Source of the DNA: Timema cristinae
Lineage: Eukaryota > Arthropoda > Insecta > Phasmatodea > Timematidae
DNA: 64,000 nt
Reading direction: 5' to 3'
Assembly (NCBI GenBank): GCA_039000515.1
Contig: JBCFYV010000012.1
Span: 3,068,005 to 3,132,004, forward strand
Shown piece after piece: positions 37,181 through 48,220 of this stretch (position 1 is the stretch's first letter; every line of letters begins with the position of its first letter). The notes beneath the pieces are model-generated. The model was not told where the DNA came from. It worked only from the letters and a program-made list of their open reading frames with translations, and did no database searches. The position numbers and the translations under genes are program-made.

Positions 37181-37861
37181 CAGTGGTTTCTAACCTTTGC
37201 CGGGTTTGACATAATTTTTGTCTTGGAGACCATCGCAACCTCTTTATGGCCTACAAGTAGGTATATTAATATCCTGGTTTTTAAATTTTAGTTTTTTAAT
37301 ATTCTTACTAATCAGAGCTATACAAATTTTAGCACTGCATTTAATACCCGTTTGGATTATAAATATGTTTACTAATATCGCTAATGTGTTAGGGATGAAA
37401 AAGGTTGACTTAGGATTAAGTTTAGCCGAAGTTGCGAGGAGGAAGAGTGGAAAATTGTATAAGGAAAATCAATCGCAGAACCGTCAGTCAGAATATGAAT
37501 CCTGACCTCATCAGTTAAACCAAACTAGCGTGCCGTTAAGCCCACGTGTTTGATTTAATTCCTATAAACTGTGAATTAACGAGCCCAGTGAGTATTTAGA
37601 AAGCTTGATAGCGACGCTTCTCGCCTAACACGAGACTCATACAGCAAACTAAGTCAACAAGCAACTGCTTGAATTAGGTAACCAAAAGAAACATAACTAG
37701 TAACTAAACTGTTTTTACTGTATTTGAATTTTGTACCTTCCTATAGTAATAATCAATTTTAAAAGTAAACACAACACTATAATCTCAACAAGCAATGTGA
37801 TTACACCAAATAACTGCCACGACCCTGAATGGGGTCGCGACTCCCAGATTGTAAACCATTG
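37181..37861. mobile_element. hAT-type non-autonomous element, 0.68 kb
   Basis: The left end is CAGTGGTTTCTAACCTTTGC; the right end in reverse complement is CAATGGTTTACAATCTGGGA followed by GTCGCGACCCC. This matches the common CAGTGGTT...GGTCGCGACC layout of hAT MITEs. Flanks ACTTAGTT and GTCTAGCC agree only partly, so the TSD has decayed. ORFs inside (for example 37218-37505) lack ATG-started domain content. Confidence 0.6.
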
Positions 37862-38469
37862 GTCTAGCCACTCTAGTGCCTTAGCTCACTTAGCTACCAG
37901 CACGGGAAATGGTTGTATTTGAATCTCTACACTGAAAAGCTGACCTGCCGGTCTTCCCGAGTGGCGAGTGGAGTTTGTACCCTCCTGACACAGGTAGCAA
38001 AAGAGAGGAAGGTTAGTCATAGAGGTGGTAAGAACAGTCAGATGAGGCCACATATTTTATGCTTGAGTGTGTTAGGTTAATACGAAACCTGCTTCATAAA
38101 ATCGCTTCGAATTCGCCAAGTAGACAATGTCGTTAAGTTAACTACCCTTAATTTTAGGTTTGGATATCTAATTCCAAAAATCTCTCTGGGAACCCTATAA
38201 AAACCTTAGATCACGTTTTAGCCTGATCGATGAAATGGTTTAGCCTCTATGCATGAAGCGTAGATATTTATCAAAATTTCAAGTTTTTTTTATAAAGATA
38301 GCAATACTTTTTCTACCCAATTGGTGCGATAAAGAAAAAAATATTTCCACAAATTAAATCTAAAGTTTTTAAAGACATTTATAGAAGTCTTTATTGAAAT
38401 GTCTACTGCTTTTGCAATTCTTCACGTCTCGATATCCTTATGAACTAACTTCGTGTTCACACTTTAGGA

Positions 38470-38690
38470 ATTGTATGAGAGGTAGAATTTAGAGAAAGTG
38501 TATCTACATTTCCTTGTAGATAAAGTAGAAAATAATTTAGGCAAAATGATCTCGAAGCATCCGGTGAGTTTCGAACACCGATAGTAGTCATGGTAAATCT
38601 GGTTGTAGCCAAGACGATAAAACTTCTTATTGTGTGTTGGTGTGTGTGTGTGTTGTTGTGGTGTGTGTGTGTGTGTGTGTGTGACCATAT
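38470..38690 (-). repeat. degenerate SINE plus (TG)n
   Basis: In reverse the B-box-like GGTGTTCGAAACTCACCGGA lies at about 38560-38580, and the core at 38490-38520 (CATTTCCTTGTAGATAAAGT, equivalent to the CACTCTCCCTCCACGCAAAT block reversed). A TG run with interruptions follows at 38636-38684. Confidence 0.5.
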
Positions 38691-39489
38691 TAGCTTAGCT
38701 GGTACAAACAGTTGTTAATATTTAAAAGAAAATGTTTTTAAAAAGGTTTATAATTGATTATTCACTCTCTTATTAATATCAAATTAACATAAACAAAACA
38801 ACAAATTTATATTTACTATTATTAAGGGGTGTGAGAGGTTGACTTTTTGATTCAGTTCAAGATAGAGAGCTCTACTATTTTGGGTGAGAATGGGAATGGG
38901 TAATTTTAAATCCATAATTCCGGGGTAGTTTCAAGAATACTGATATATGAACCACCTCTCCCTCTCCTCCTCAACCCCTTTTTGGCATTATCTATCTTTC
39001 CATCTTTTTTTGTAAGCCCAGCTACTCCCCTTCCCTCACCCCATTTATATCCTGATCAGGTAAAACCCTTCACTTGACACTAATTGTCTTTCACTTTATT
39101 ACTACTATTACCTTTCAATGTATATATACTATAGAAGGAACGAAGGATAGGGAAAAACTCTACGCCGCTCATCCAAATTATTTCACTAGTTACATATCTC
39201 GCCGTTAGAAAGCGCTAGTACGCTAGTGGCGCATCCTGAGGGCCAGTTATGGTACTGTTTGAATATTACTCTCCCTCTTTGTCTAAAAGAAGAGAGGAAT
39301 ACTTCTCTTGTAAAAGAGGGATGGTAAGAATTAGGGGAGGGTGTAAGTTGTAAGAAAACTGACCAGATAGGTTTTCTCAAGGTCTAAACTAACCGTAATC
39401 GGTTTTAGGGGTCGTTTACCTGTCATTCAATAACATTGCATTCAAACCAAACGATGTTTATTTTCTTAGTTTGTTAGTCTCTGAGGAAA

Positions 39490-39680
39490 ATAAATCTTTA
39501 TTAGTGAAACAATAGCCGGAACTATTGTTAATGCATTTTAGTGAGGATAACACCTCTCTGATATCATATTCTGAAAATTGAAAAATGACACCTGGACACG
39601 GGAATCGAAGGTCCCGGGTTCGATTCCCGTGTCCAGGTGTCATTTTTAAATTTTCAAAATCTTTAATAGTTATATAAATG
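39490..39680. repeat. hairpin repeat with tRNA T-arm-like centre, copy 2
   Basis: Arm one ends ACACCTGGACACGGGAATCG; arm two begins TTCGATTCCCGTGTCCAGGT; GGTCCCGGG is the centre. The AT-rich outer arms GAAAATTGAAAAATG and CATTTTTAAATTTTC extend the stem to about 37 bp. The inner stem looks like a tRNA T-arm joined to its own complement. The family is shared with 17150-17345. Confidence 0.8.
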
Positions 39681-39822
39681 ACAATTTTTACTTTCATTTA
39701 GTTTAAATACAAAGATTTGTTTATCAATATAATTATCACAATTATATTAATACAAAAACTTTTCTATCTTAAGCTAGGTGCTTTTTGAGTTCACAATATT
39801 GGCCACGCGTGGTATACGTAGG

Positions 39823-40510
39823 CAGGGGTTCTCAAATTTACGGCTCGAGGATCATATCTTGCTTTTCTGCAAAACTCTTAAATAAGTATTTGGCCTGCAG
39901 TTACACCAATACTCTCTCTCTCACACACAATAATAGTTTAATTTTAGTGTGAATATAATATTGATATAAAACACTTAAACCATTTCAAATGCGTTATTGT
40001 TTTATAACTTTTTAAATAGTGGATTGTGGGGATTTTTGTTTACATATTTTAATAAATACTGCTTTGAGTGATTCTCTAACCCGCATTAACATCTGGAAAA
40101 TATAAGTTATGTAATATTTTAATTACATAGCATCAAATAGCTATTAAAGAGTTACATCGGCGGGCACGCGGATTAAACGTCAGATTATTATGATAAAGTT
40201 AGCTGGTGTCGGGGAAGACGGGGCTCGAATTCCATCTGGATGTACAGAGGGTGGATTTTTCCTATTTATGGTAACCTATATTCCCGTTTCTCAAATGCAG
40301 TTACATTTCCTCCACATTATATGTTCCTGATCCCTTACTTACTAGCGTTATTAAAATATGCTTAGTCAGGATGGTTAGTAAGATATGCTACAAAAACAAA
40401 AGTACCTATAGAATATATCTAAGCAAACATGTTTGAATATTCCGTGGCTCTCAACACGCCTCGAGTTTGTGAATCTGAACCTTCGGCTAGTGTGAGTTTG
40501 AGAAACACTG
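39823..40510. mobile_element. probable hAT-type MITE, 0.69 kb
   Basis: The left end is CAGGGGTTCTCAAATTTACG; the right end in reverse complement is CAGTGTTTCTCAAACTCACA. The inner sequence GGCTCGAGGATC pairs loosely with the right part. The flanks do not give a clear 8-bp TSD. A diverged SINE lies within it. Confidence 0.5.
40155..40395 (+). repeat. diverged SINE
   Basis: The head GGCGGGCACGCGGATTAAAC, the B-box GACGGGGCTCGAATTCCATC, the GTACAGAGGGTGGATTTTTC linker and a degraded tail GGTTAGTAAGATATGCTA are in the family order. Confidence 0.6.
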
Positions 40511-40549
40511 ACGAAAGCAATAATTTTTTAGTTTACTGATTCTCACACA

Positions 40550-42180
40550 CCTTTTGAATGATTCCCCTATATCTGCTCCAAATTTCAGCTTTCTATGTCA
40601 TGAATATATGTTAACATTTTCTGTACATCAATATTTAACAACCAAACCCAACCTTTTCTTTAATAATTATTGGTAGACGCATGGTGGGCTAGGTTTTGTT
40701 GTTGGGATAGCTTGTCTGTATAATAAATATTTGAGAAAAACAATTTTTTTTATTGCTTTGGCTCTTCAATTATTTTTTTTCATGATACATATTTATTCTT
40801 TCAAAACTGTTAGGTTGTAAAATACGTCGTACTTACACGAAAAACATTTCAACAATAAAAAATTGAAAATAATATAATGTTTCTACTTTTTAGGTTCATT
40901 CATATTACAGACATTATTACATTTTTTTCATGACTAAACTAATAATTCAAAACGCCATTATTGGATGAAAAAGTTTTAAAATCTTGCATATATATTTGCA
41001 TAGGAAAATCAAAAATTATTGGGTGGGGGACGGAGATACGCTAGCTTTGCCTCCTCAACATGTTTAATATTGAATATTTGTTATTCAAAAGCTATTACAG
41101 TGCAAAACGCCATAAGTAGTTTCCATACAAGAAATTTACATTGACATTAAAAGGAGACAAATTGTAGATGTGTATTTTTAAGGGAGGGGGCTACGCTCAA
41201 CCTTAACTACCACCCAACCACTTTTATGTATTTTTTTCCCTTGAAAACATATTATGGGGCCATACTTGGTGCAAAACAGAATTTTAATATTTACAATATA
41301 CAAAATAAAAAAATAGAGGAATAGAACTACACTTAACCTGCTTTCTCACACACTTCCCTCCCATAACAATGGTCTGAGACTAGAAAACAAAATAAGTGCC
41401 AAATGGTGGTATTTTTACATATTTAATTTGAGGGGATGGGATGGAAGCCAACTTGAGTGATCTGCTATAGGCCCTAACTAAACCTCTTCAGGTTTATGTG
41501 GTTTGTGCTGACTTAGAGCACCATTTAGAGGACATAAATATCCAACTTAAGAACAAATTAATAATATAAATTAAGACAGAGAAATTTGAATATTTTGGGC
41601 ATGTTTGATGCACAGTAAAAACATAGAGACCAGTTTAGATATTATCACAAAATGCTTTTGATATACGTACCAATTTACAAGAATCTGTCTTAAGAATAAT
41701 ATTTTGTAAAATATTAAATGAGTGTTTAAGGTTACATAGAGATTTAAAAAATATAGTGCCTTTAAGGAACAGTACAAGAGTTTTTAAAGTGATATACGTT
41801 TATCTCTGTGATCTATCTCATTCATTCAAGTGAGTCCCCTACTTAAATTTTGTACAGTGATAAGATAGAAGAAGGTATGCATATACAAATCATAAGTTAC
41901 ACTTATAAGAATGGACATAATTCTAAAATACACATTTGTACAATTTGAAAATTGTTTTAACTATATACTTCATTGTAGTTAAAATCTTTAAAAGAGTTTA
42001 CACTTAATTCAAAGTATTAAATAATTATTTTTTTAATCATAGTGGGTGCACACATAAGTTTAGTCCTCCCTTATAACCTCCTCATTACTTTATTTGACAT
42101 GTATTCAAATCGTTTCATTTTTTCATTTATTTGGGGCATTTAACGTGCACTTTCTAAACCGACTTATGAACTAGCTTAAA
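40550..42180. other. non-coding, weak about 140-bp periodicity
   Basis: Related phrases recur at 41037 (ACGCTAGCTTTGCC), 41190 (CTACGCTCAACCTTAAC), 41327 (CTACACTTAACCTGC) and 41446 (GCCAACTTGAG), each after a G-rich run. This suggests an ancient tandem repeat. There is no gene. Confidence 0.35.
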
Positions 42181-42189
42181 TCTAGAACA

Positions 42190-44910
42190 TTTTTTATTTA
42201 TTTATTCAGTGTTTACAGGCCCGGTATCTTACAATCTTTAAATCCGGACCGTTTTTTCCACAACTTTTACTTAATTTACACAATTTTAATATGAATTTCC
42301 TTTTTAACATTACAACACATATTTTGGCTCTTAACTTAAATGAAATTCAACTACCCTTAGCTCAATTTGATCCACCCCGGGTATATTACGCCCCCGGTAC
42401 CCTCCCCCGCTAGGCCCTTCACAATGCTCGGGATTTCACTCCCGAGTCCGCCAAGCGCTCAGCAGAGGTGGGCATCCCCATAATAACCACCTGGGGAGGC
42501 GCCCTATCAGAGTTGGTACCCCGCCTACTTTCTACCCTTGGCAGCTGAATTTCCTAATCTACCCCCTATCTAGTTCCCCCGTCCCTAATTATCTATATTA
42601 ACTACTAACTAAGCTAAGCTAAAATACTAAACTATTCTATTCCAATTACTGCCGGGGAACACCATCACCCAGAGGGCTGCAGGGCAGCCGCCTTTCTCCA
42701 TCTTGACTCTGAGGGCCCATCAACCATAACCTACCTCTCTTGTTTCCAAGGTGGTGGGTCATACGGTGCAGGGAACCCCTCAGAGTTCATAATCATTCCA
42801 CTAACTTTTGTTCATACGACTGGAAAACTGTCTTCTGGATCTCAAGGGCATCCCCCGTGTTCCTTCAGACACTCAGTCGTACTGGAATCCAGTTCCCAGG
42901 GCTCGCGCTTGCTCCTCCCAGCACATAAACATTTTTTTTTTTCCCCGGCAAGGATTGTTACCGCTTATCCCTTTTAACAATCCTTTTTTCCCTACTCACT
43001 CCCCGCTGAGACCGCACTAGTGTCCGTGTCAGTCCCGCCCTCCGTGTCGCTGTCATCTTCTTCGTCATTGTCAGTGTCAACGTCCCGTCTTATTCGTCCC
43101 TGTGCCTCTTTAAGTCTGTCTATGTAGGCTGTCTTTGCTCTATCTGACGCTTCCAGTGCAATCTGGTCTAAGAATTTCCAATAGATTGGGTCCCTCAGTA
43201 CTTCGCCTACTAATCTTCCCTGGATCTCTCTCTGGTAGTTCCTTCTTGCTTCTAGTGTAATGACACACTCAAGCACCACATGTTCAGGGGTTCCCTCCTC
43301 ACCACATTGACAATTCCCCGACTCTATCAATCCCAGCTTCCTTAGAGATGCCGGGTACGGTCCCTTCCCCGTGATGAAGTGGACAAGACCCCGAGATGGC
43401 TGGAGGTGCTTATTCTCTAGTCTCTCAACCACATTTGGGAACAATTGATAAGTCCTCCTACCTGTCCCACTTCTCTCCCAACGTCTCTGCCACTCCTCCA
43501 ACAGGACTATTTCCGCCTCTCCAAAAGTTCTCACATCGTGTGTGGTGAGGAGTCTCACCTTCTCCAAGTTTCTCTTTTTTAGCCAGTACGCCACAGCTTT
43601 CTTCCTTATGAGGAGGTCCAACGGCCATACACCTAGGGCCACACTCAATGCATCCGTTGCTACAGTCCGGTAGGCTCCCGTCAGCCTCAATAAGATGTTC
43701 CTCTGCAGACCCTGAATCGCCTTAGCCGGAGCGACATTGGTTAGTCTGTGAGCCCAGATGCACGCCCCATAGCTCACAATGGAGAGAAGGATCATCTGAT
43801 GGTATGTCCTTATTATCCGCATAGGCAGATAAAACCGCCTCTGTCCCATGCTTATAATTTTATTCATCACCGACAGAGTTTTCCCCATCACTCCCTCCAT
43901 GTGCGCTGTGAAGTTCCTCTTTTCATCTAGGGTAACTCCCAGGTATCTGACCGTATGGCTTCTTCTTATAGATTTCGTACCTAACTTTATGGTCAGATCC
44001 CTAGCCAATCTACCCTTAAACAGCATGAAGGTCGTCTTCGCCGGTGCCATTTTTTTTAACATGACACTTTTACACCAGGTGTCAAGTTCTTCAAGCACCT
44101 GGTTACTTTTTTCCTCTAAGTTCCTTCTCGAGTACCCTTCTATTACTATTAGAAGGTCGTCTGCGAAGGCAACCACACCCTGCGTCTCTGGCATCCCCTC
44201 CAACAAGTACAACACTGGTTCCAGGCTGACATCCCAAAATATCGGGCCACATACCGATCCCTGGGGACATCCCTTCGTCAGTAGCTTCTGAACCTTATTT
44301 CCTTGACATCTCAGGGTGGAGTATCTATTACGACAGTAGTCCTTAAGACTCCTATACAGCTGCCCCGGACACTGAATCTCTCTTAATCTGTCAAACATCG
44401 CCGGCCACCAGAGGTTGTCAAAAGCGCCTGAGATGTCCACAAATATTCCTACGACGTATTTACCATTTGCCGAGTCAATCAGTTCCATTGCTCTGCAGAT
44501 TGCGTCCTCTGTCGACCTGCCTCTTCGGAAGCCATACTGCTGCTGATGCATGCCCATGACTGTCCTGTGTCGCAGTAATCTTTCACACAATATCTTCTCC
44601 TGCAACTTCCCTGCTGTGTTCAACAGGCAGATGGGTCTGTATGACTTCGGAATAAGCGGATTTTTATCCTCCCCCTTGCTTAGCACGATTACCTCGCTCT
44701 ACTTCCAGATGTTCGGGATTCTGCCTTGAGCGAGGCATTCGTTTAACAGCCCTGCAAGGAAAGGAGCAATAAGGTCAGCCGTCTTCTCCAGCACCTCGAC
44801 CCTTATCCCGTCCGGACCAGGCGCCTTTTTCTTACCCATCAGAGCAATGTTCCTGATCACCTCCGCCCGACTAACAGGTTCTACCTCTTCCTCATTTACA
44901 TACTCGTCAT
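42190..44910 (-). mobile_element. 5'-truncated R1-like LINE with 9-bp TSD
   Basis: TCTAGAACA occurs at 42181-42189 and again at 44911-44919, exactly framing the element. The minus-strand 3' end is AATAAATAAATAAAAAATG (42190-42208), a short A-rich tail. The 3' UTR of about 780 bp (42210-42991) contains CCGGGCCTGTAAACACTG near its end. The 5' end is truncated inside the RT domain. R1-clade membership is inferred from the protein; the insertion is dispersed, not in 28S rDNA. Confidence 0.92.
42992..44908 (-). pseudogene. R1-clade LINE ORF2: reverse transcriptase and zinc knuckle
   Basis: The frame is open from the truncation point at 44908 to the stop at 42992 except for one TAG at 44699-44701, between RIPNIWK and SEVIVLSKGE. 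The RT entry APGPDGIRVEVL lies upstream of the stop. Downstream are SYRPICLLNTAGK, the finger motif QQQYGFRRGRSTEDAI, motif A GIFVDISGAFDN, motif B GCPQGSVCGPIFWD, and motif C FADDLL, the catalytic aspartate pair. About 280 residues on comes the knuckle C-x-C-x7-H-x4-C (CQCGEEGTPEHVVLEC), usual for R1-type ORF2. The C-terminus ends in an acidic tail rich in D, E, S and T. The endonuclease and ORF1 are lost by 5' truncation. With a single stop it looks young. Confidence 0.93.
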
Positions 44911-44994
44911 TCTAGAACAGATACAACATCCAGCCCCCGACAGTTAATTCAACCCTGTGAAAGGGGAAACGCACAGTTCACCAATGAAATTGTT

Positions 44995-45090
44995 TTGACC
45001 CATGCCGGGAATCGAAACATGGACCTTTATCTAAGTATGAAAACACGTTACCGACTGATCTAAAGTGTCAGACCGTGTATTGAAATCAAA
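44995..45090 (-). repeat. tRNA-derived SINE head, minus strand
   Basis: In reverse, CACTTTAGATCAGTCGGTAA (A-box region) precedes TCGATTCCCGGCATGGGT (B box). Similar minus-strand heads lie at about 6425-6485 and 61805-61850, suggesting another SINE family whose head ends in CCGGCATGG. Confidence 0.5.
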
Positions 45091-45214
45091 ATTTATTACG
45101 GTTTATGTGTTGTCAACAAAACATTTCTAGATACGTGATAAAAAATGATACCTCTGTACAAAAATAAAAACGGGTACCTTGGTATTAACGCTGTAAGCTA
45201 CCTGGTCTCATAAG

Positions 45215-46195
45215 AGTAGTGATATTGGCGTATGGAATCAACTTGACCTTGACGCTGATTGGCCGAGACAGGTCACGTGACCACGCCTCCTGCTCTCTGT
45301 TTGGTTGTTATTTTCCCCCCACCCCCTGACCTGACTTCCCCCACCCCTGACCTACTTTCCTCTGATTGGCTGTTATTTTTCCCTCACCCCCTGACCTACT
45401 TTCCTCTGATTGCCTGATCCCCCTCCCCCTCCATCCGTCCAACCACGTACATGTTGGTGAATAATTATCGTTAATTGATTATTGTTAATTAGGAGTGTTG
45501 GAGTTTTTATGTTAATTGATTATTGTTAATTAAGAGTGTTGGAGTTTTTATTCACGGTGGCCTTGTTGGTTGGAGTTGGGCGTTCCTCGCGCCATGGCTG
45601 CTGCGACCCTTCTCTATCGAGCTTCAGTCATGTAATGCCAACTTTCTCCTTCACTCCGCTGTTGGTTTCCCCCCCCCCCCCCTCCAGCCATTCCCCCTAC
45701 AGGCTGCAAAAAACCAGTTGATTCTTGCTTAGAGACGTGTTGAGACAAGAATAGCAGGTGTGTTCAACCCTTCCCCCTCCTGGCACCAGGTTGGCGGGCA
45801 GACAAGTCAGGACAAGAATATATCGTGTGTTATGTTGCAACTCTAGCTGGCATATGCACAATCAGGGGCCACCGAATCCTCGGTTAGGGGCCGCTATCCC
45901 GGTACAAAAGTCTACTAAAATTGTTTGTTTGGTATCGTCTTTCACAACGCACGGATGTGTGTATCCGTCACGGACAGGACAACATGGGTTTTTTCCATTG
46001 CGTATTATGTCGCAACCCCCCGGCGCCAGGTTGGCGTGTCTTCAAAACAAGTTGAGACAAGAATATTAATTGCCTCAGGGCAACGGTTTTTTTCCCTGGC
46101 TTGACAAGACGAGTTGAGACAAGAATATATATTGAGGTCATCGGGGGCGTCTGGTTGGCAGGCAGACAAGTCAGGACAAGAATATATCGTGTGAC
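45215..46195 (+). repeat. left TIR of 16.2-kb element
   Basis: The outer 200 bp carry three GATTGGCTG or related inverted CCAAT motifs separated by CCCCTGACCTACTTTCC. Next comes a 41-bp direct repeat starting GTTAATTGATTATTGTTAAT (45471 and 45512). Then lies a zone with five copies of an AAGAATA-ending iteron: GTTGAGACAAGAATA at 45739, 46051 and 46113, and GTCAGGACAAGAATA at 45806 and about 46169. The right arm is shorter because about 250-300 bp of the iteron zone are present only here. Confidence 0.85.
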
Positions 46196-46222
46196 GTCGA
46201 ACGAGGGAGGGAGGGTATAAAG
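46192..46222 (+). promoter_or_regulatory. TATA promoter at TIR inner edge
   Basis: TGACGTCG (CRE-like) at 46192-46199 is followed by GGGTATAAAGAGGGGCAC with TATAAAG at 46216-46222. The first ATG of the left gene group is 54 bp downstream at 46276. TATA-to-ATG spacing leaves a short 5' leader of about 25-30 nt. Confidence 0.65.
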
Positions 46223-46275
46223 AGGGGCACCCCCACCTGGTTGTCTATTTATAAACGTTTGTAGAGCCAGGTAAG

Positions 46276-46566
46276 ATGGACAAGTTACAGCAGCTGGTAA
46301 ATATCGTCGATGCGGAGCAGACCGTCAAATTGTGTGATCTAGCCGTAGATCAAAAGTACTCGGTGGATAAACTAAAAGCTGTCAATACAAAGTTCGGGAG
46401 ACACCTAATAGCCTACCTAGACGGCGAGTTTTGTGTATTTCTACCCTGCCAGTTTGGTACTCTTACAGATGAAGACGTGTGTGAGTTAAATAAAGAAAAA
46501 CTTGTATTTACCTGCGCCGGAGTAAAACCCGGTTCACCTACCATTGTGAACTTTGAACGCGTTTAA
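46276..46566 (+). CDS. 96-residue protein of unknown function, module copy 1
   Basis: ATG at 46276 is the first after the TATA box, and the frame is intact to TAA at 46564-46566. The protein reads as a compact beta-rich fold: LCDLAVDQKYSV (residues 19-30), NTKFGRHLIAYL (37-48), EFCVFLP (51-57), LTDEDVCELN (63-72), VFTCAG and TIVNFE (89-94). Strand-turn-strand with a VFLP strand suggests a small OB-like barrel, which is an inference. A related core appears in the next two ORFs. I believe similar short proteins occur in arthropod genomes, but I cannot name the family. The stop codon lies in a TTAA that is the target site of a piggyBac insertion; removal would leave 54 bp to the next ORF. It is not recognisably a core Polinton protein. 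Confidence 0.75.
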   Translation: MDKLQQLVNIVDAEQTVKLCDLAVDQKYSVDKLKAVNTKFGRHLIAYLDGEFCVFLPCQFGTLTDEDVCELNKEKLVFTCAGVKPGSPTIVNFERV

Positions 46567-46794
46567 CCCGGGAAAGGTAACCTTGCTTCGCAATAGGTGG
46601 TAGGTAACCATGAGTCATTTCGACTCACTCTGACATTTTACAATAAACAAAACCTGTATTGTTTAATAAACAGTTTTATTTATTCAAATAAAATCGTCAC
46701 AAGTATAAAATTAACAATAAACACGTTTTACAAACTAATTTTTCGACTAAAAACGACTCATTATATACAATTTACGACATATCAGCAAATAAAT

Positions 46795-47125
46795 GTGAAG
46801 TCCTCTACAAAAAACTAAAAATATATGACTTTCAGTCTTACAATTTACAAAAACAAGTCTTAGGTTGGTGAATACAATGAACTTATCACCAAATAAATGT
46901 AAAGTCCTCTACAAAAAACTAAAAATAGATGACTTTCAGTCTTATAATTTACAAAAAAAGTCTTAGGTTGGTAACAAAAAATTAAAAATTAAACGAATTT
47001 AAAATATTAAAGATATGAGACAAAAGTAAAATATAAACACAAAAGTAAAATATAAACACGAAAGTAAAATAAAAATACGAAAGTAAAATATAAACACGAA
47101 AGTAAAATATAAACACAAAAGAATG
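46795..47125. repeat. two tandem repeats inside piggyBac
   Basis: Positions 46795-46975 hold two copies of a roughly 90-bp unit (AAGTCCTCTACAAAAAACTA, then TGACTTTCAGTCTTA). Positions 47025-47120 hold five copies of a 19-bp unit AAAGTAAAATATAAACACG. Confidence 0.85.
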
Positions 47126-47141
47126 ATAATAAGTCTCGGTC

Positions 47142-47670
47142 TCACTTCTTGCATTCCAAGCATATTTTTTCCATATGCTCCCCGCATACAGACTTTTGGC
47201 AATAAAAACATTGTGATTGCGTCTTTCGCCGCTTTTTGTAATGGCAAAAGCTGCAATATACACGGGATACAAGTGGTCTTCTTATATAACTACTTTCATC
47301 AATTTTGAAACATTCGATTGGTGATTCAACGAGCAGAGCATTGTTTAGTGGTCCAGGCGCAACATGAATAATATTTTTTGACCTAGTTTGCCCTTTTGAG
47401 GAATTGATTGGTTGTGTCGACCAAACATAGCCATTTTTTCCAACTAAAGTGACTGAGTCCCGATTTTGCGTCACCGATCCAGAGGCAGGGATTTCCTTAG
47501 AAGTAGATGACGTCGGTTTTGAGCGTGAGCCTCCTATTTTAGACTTCTTGGCCGGTTTTCGTTTTTCGCTCTTCTCATTGAAACGTTCTGGAATTACGGG
47601 TCCCTACGTTGTACGCCAATTATGTTGTTCTGATAATTTACTGCCGCGATGGACGCCAGTTGAAGAATTA
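47142..47670 (-). pseudogene. piggyBac transposase: N-domain joined to C-terminal Cys-rich finger
   Basis: The minus-strand frame from about 47665 has one TAG near 47605 and is then open to 47142. It includes a Lys-rich stretch (FNEKSEKRKPAKKSKIGG) and the PGBD N-domain signature GYVWSTQPINSSKGQTRSKN followed by IIHVAPGP. At IECFKI it passes directly into DESSYIRRPLVSR. The end is the cysteine-rich finger YCSFCHYKKRRKTQSQCFYC then VCGEHMEKICLECKK. The entire DDD catalytic region (about 350-400 residues in the family) is missing, so it cannot transpose itself. Both DNA-binding halves remain in one frame, so a repressor-like product is conceivable but not shown. Confidence 0.8.
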
Positions 47671-47869
47671 TAATTAATAAACACTTATTATTCTTGACAT
47701 GTTTTTTATTTCTGAATCTGTTTATTTAATGTGAAAATAGATCATGTCGTTAAAATTTACACGCGGCCTATTGTATGAGCGCGGACAGGTGTTGCTGGAC
47801 CCCAAATGCCCAAGTGAGTTCTGGACACCAACTGCCTTTACGTTGCACCATTCTTTGTATATATCCCTT

Positions 47870-48075
47870 GCTCATGGAAGCTTCGAGAAGGTTTAGTTTA
47901 GAAAAACAAAATACAAGACAAAAACATCTCGGTCTTACTAGAAGCTTCGAGAGCCGGAAAATGACTCAAGTTACATTTTAAAATCTCTCTTCGAACCTTC
48001 GAGAAGAGGAAGTTATTATTTGAAATATATATATTGTCAAACTCACTTGACTGGTGTCACGTGCGTGACGTCACT
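47870..48075. promoter_or_regulatory. heat-shock-element cluster with CRE
   Basis: GAAGCTTCGAGAAG at 47877-47890 is a perfect three-module nGAAnnTTCnnGAAn element. GAAGCTTCGAGA at 47941-47952 and TTCGAACCTTCGAGAA at 47990-48005 are close variants. A palindromic TGACGTCA (CRE) is at 48066-48073, overlapping GTCACGTG upstream. The cluster lies between the two transposase parts, either in an intron or in captured sequence. Confidence 0.6.
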
Positions 48076-48220
48076 GATCAGTGGCTTTTGCCTTCTTAGA
48101 AGAAGAAGTTCTTTAAGCGCCATTTAATATACTACATAATTTAAATAAAATAAGATATGTTTATAAAATTAGGACGATATTATTGTCAATGCTTTCACAT
48201 ACTTTTAAGGGGCAAATCAG

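Noticed and set aside
37218..37505. 95-residue ORF with a hydrophobic N-terminus
   Set aside because: It starts at a non-ATG codon, lies within a hAT-type MITE, and has no family signature.
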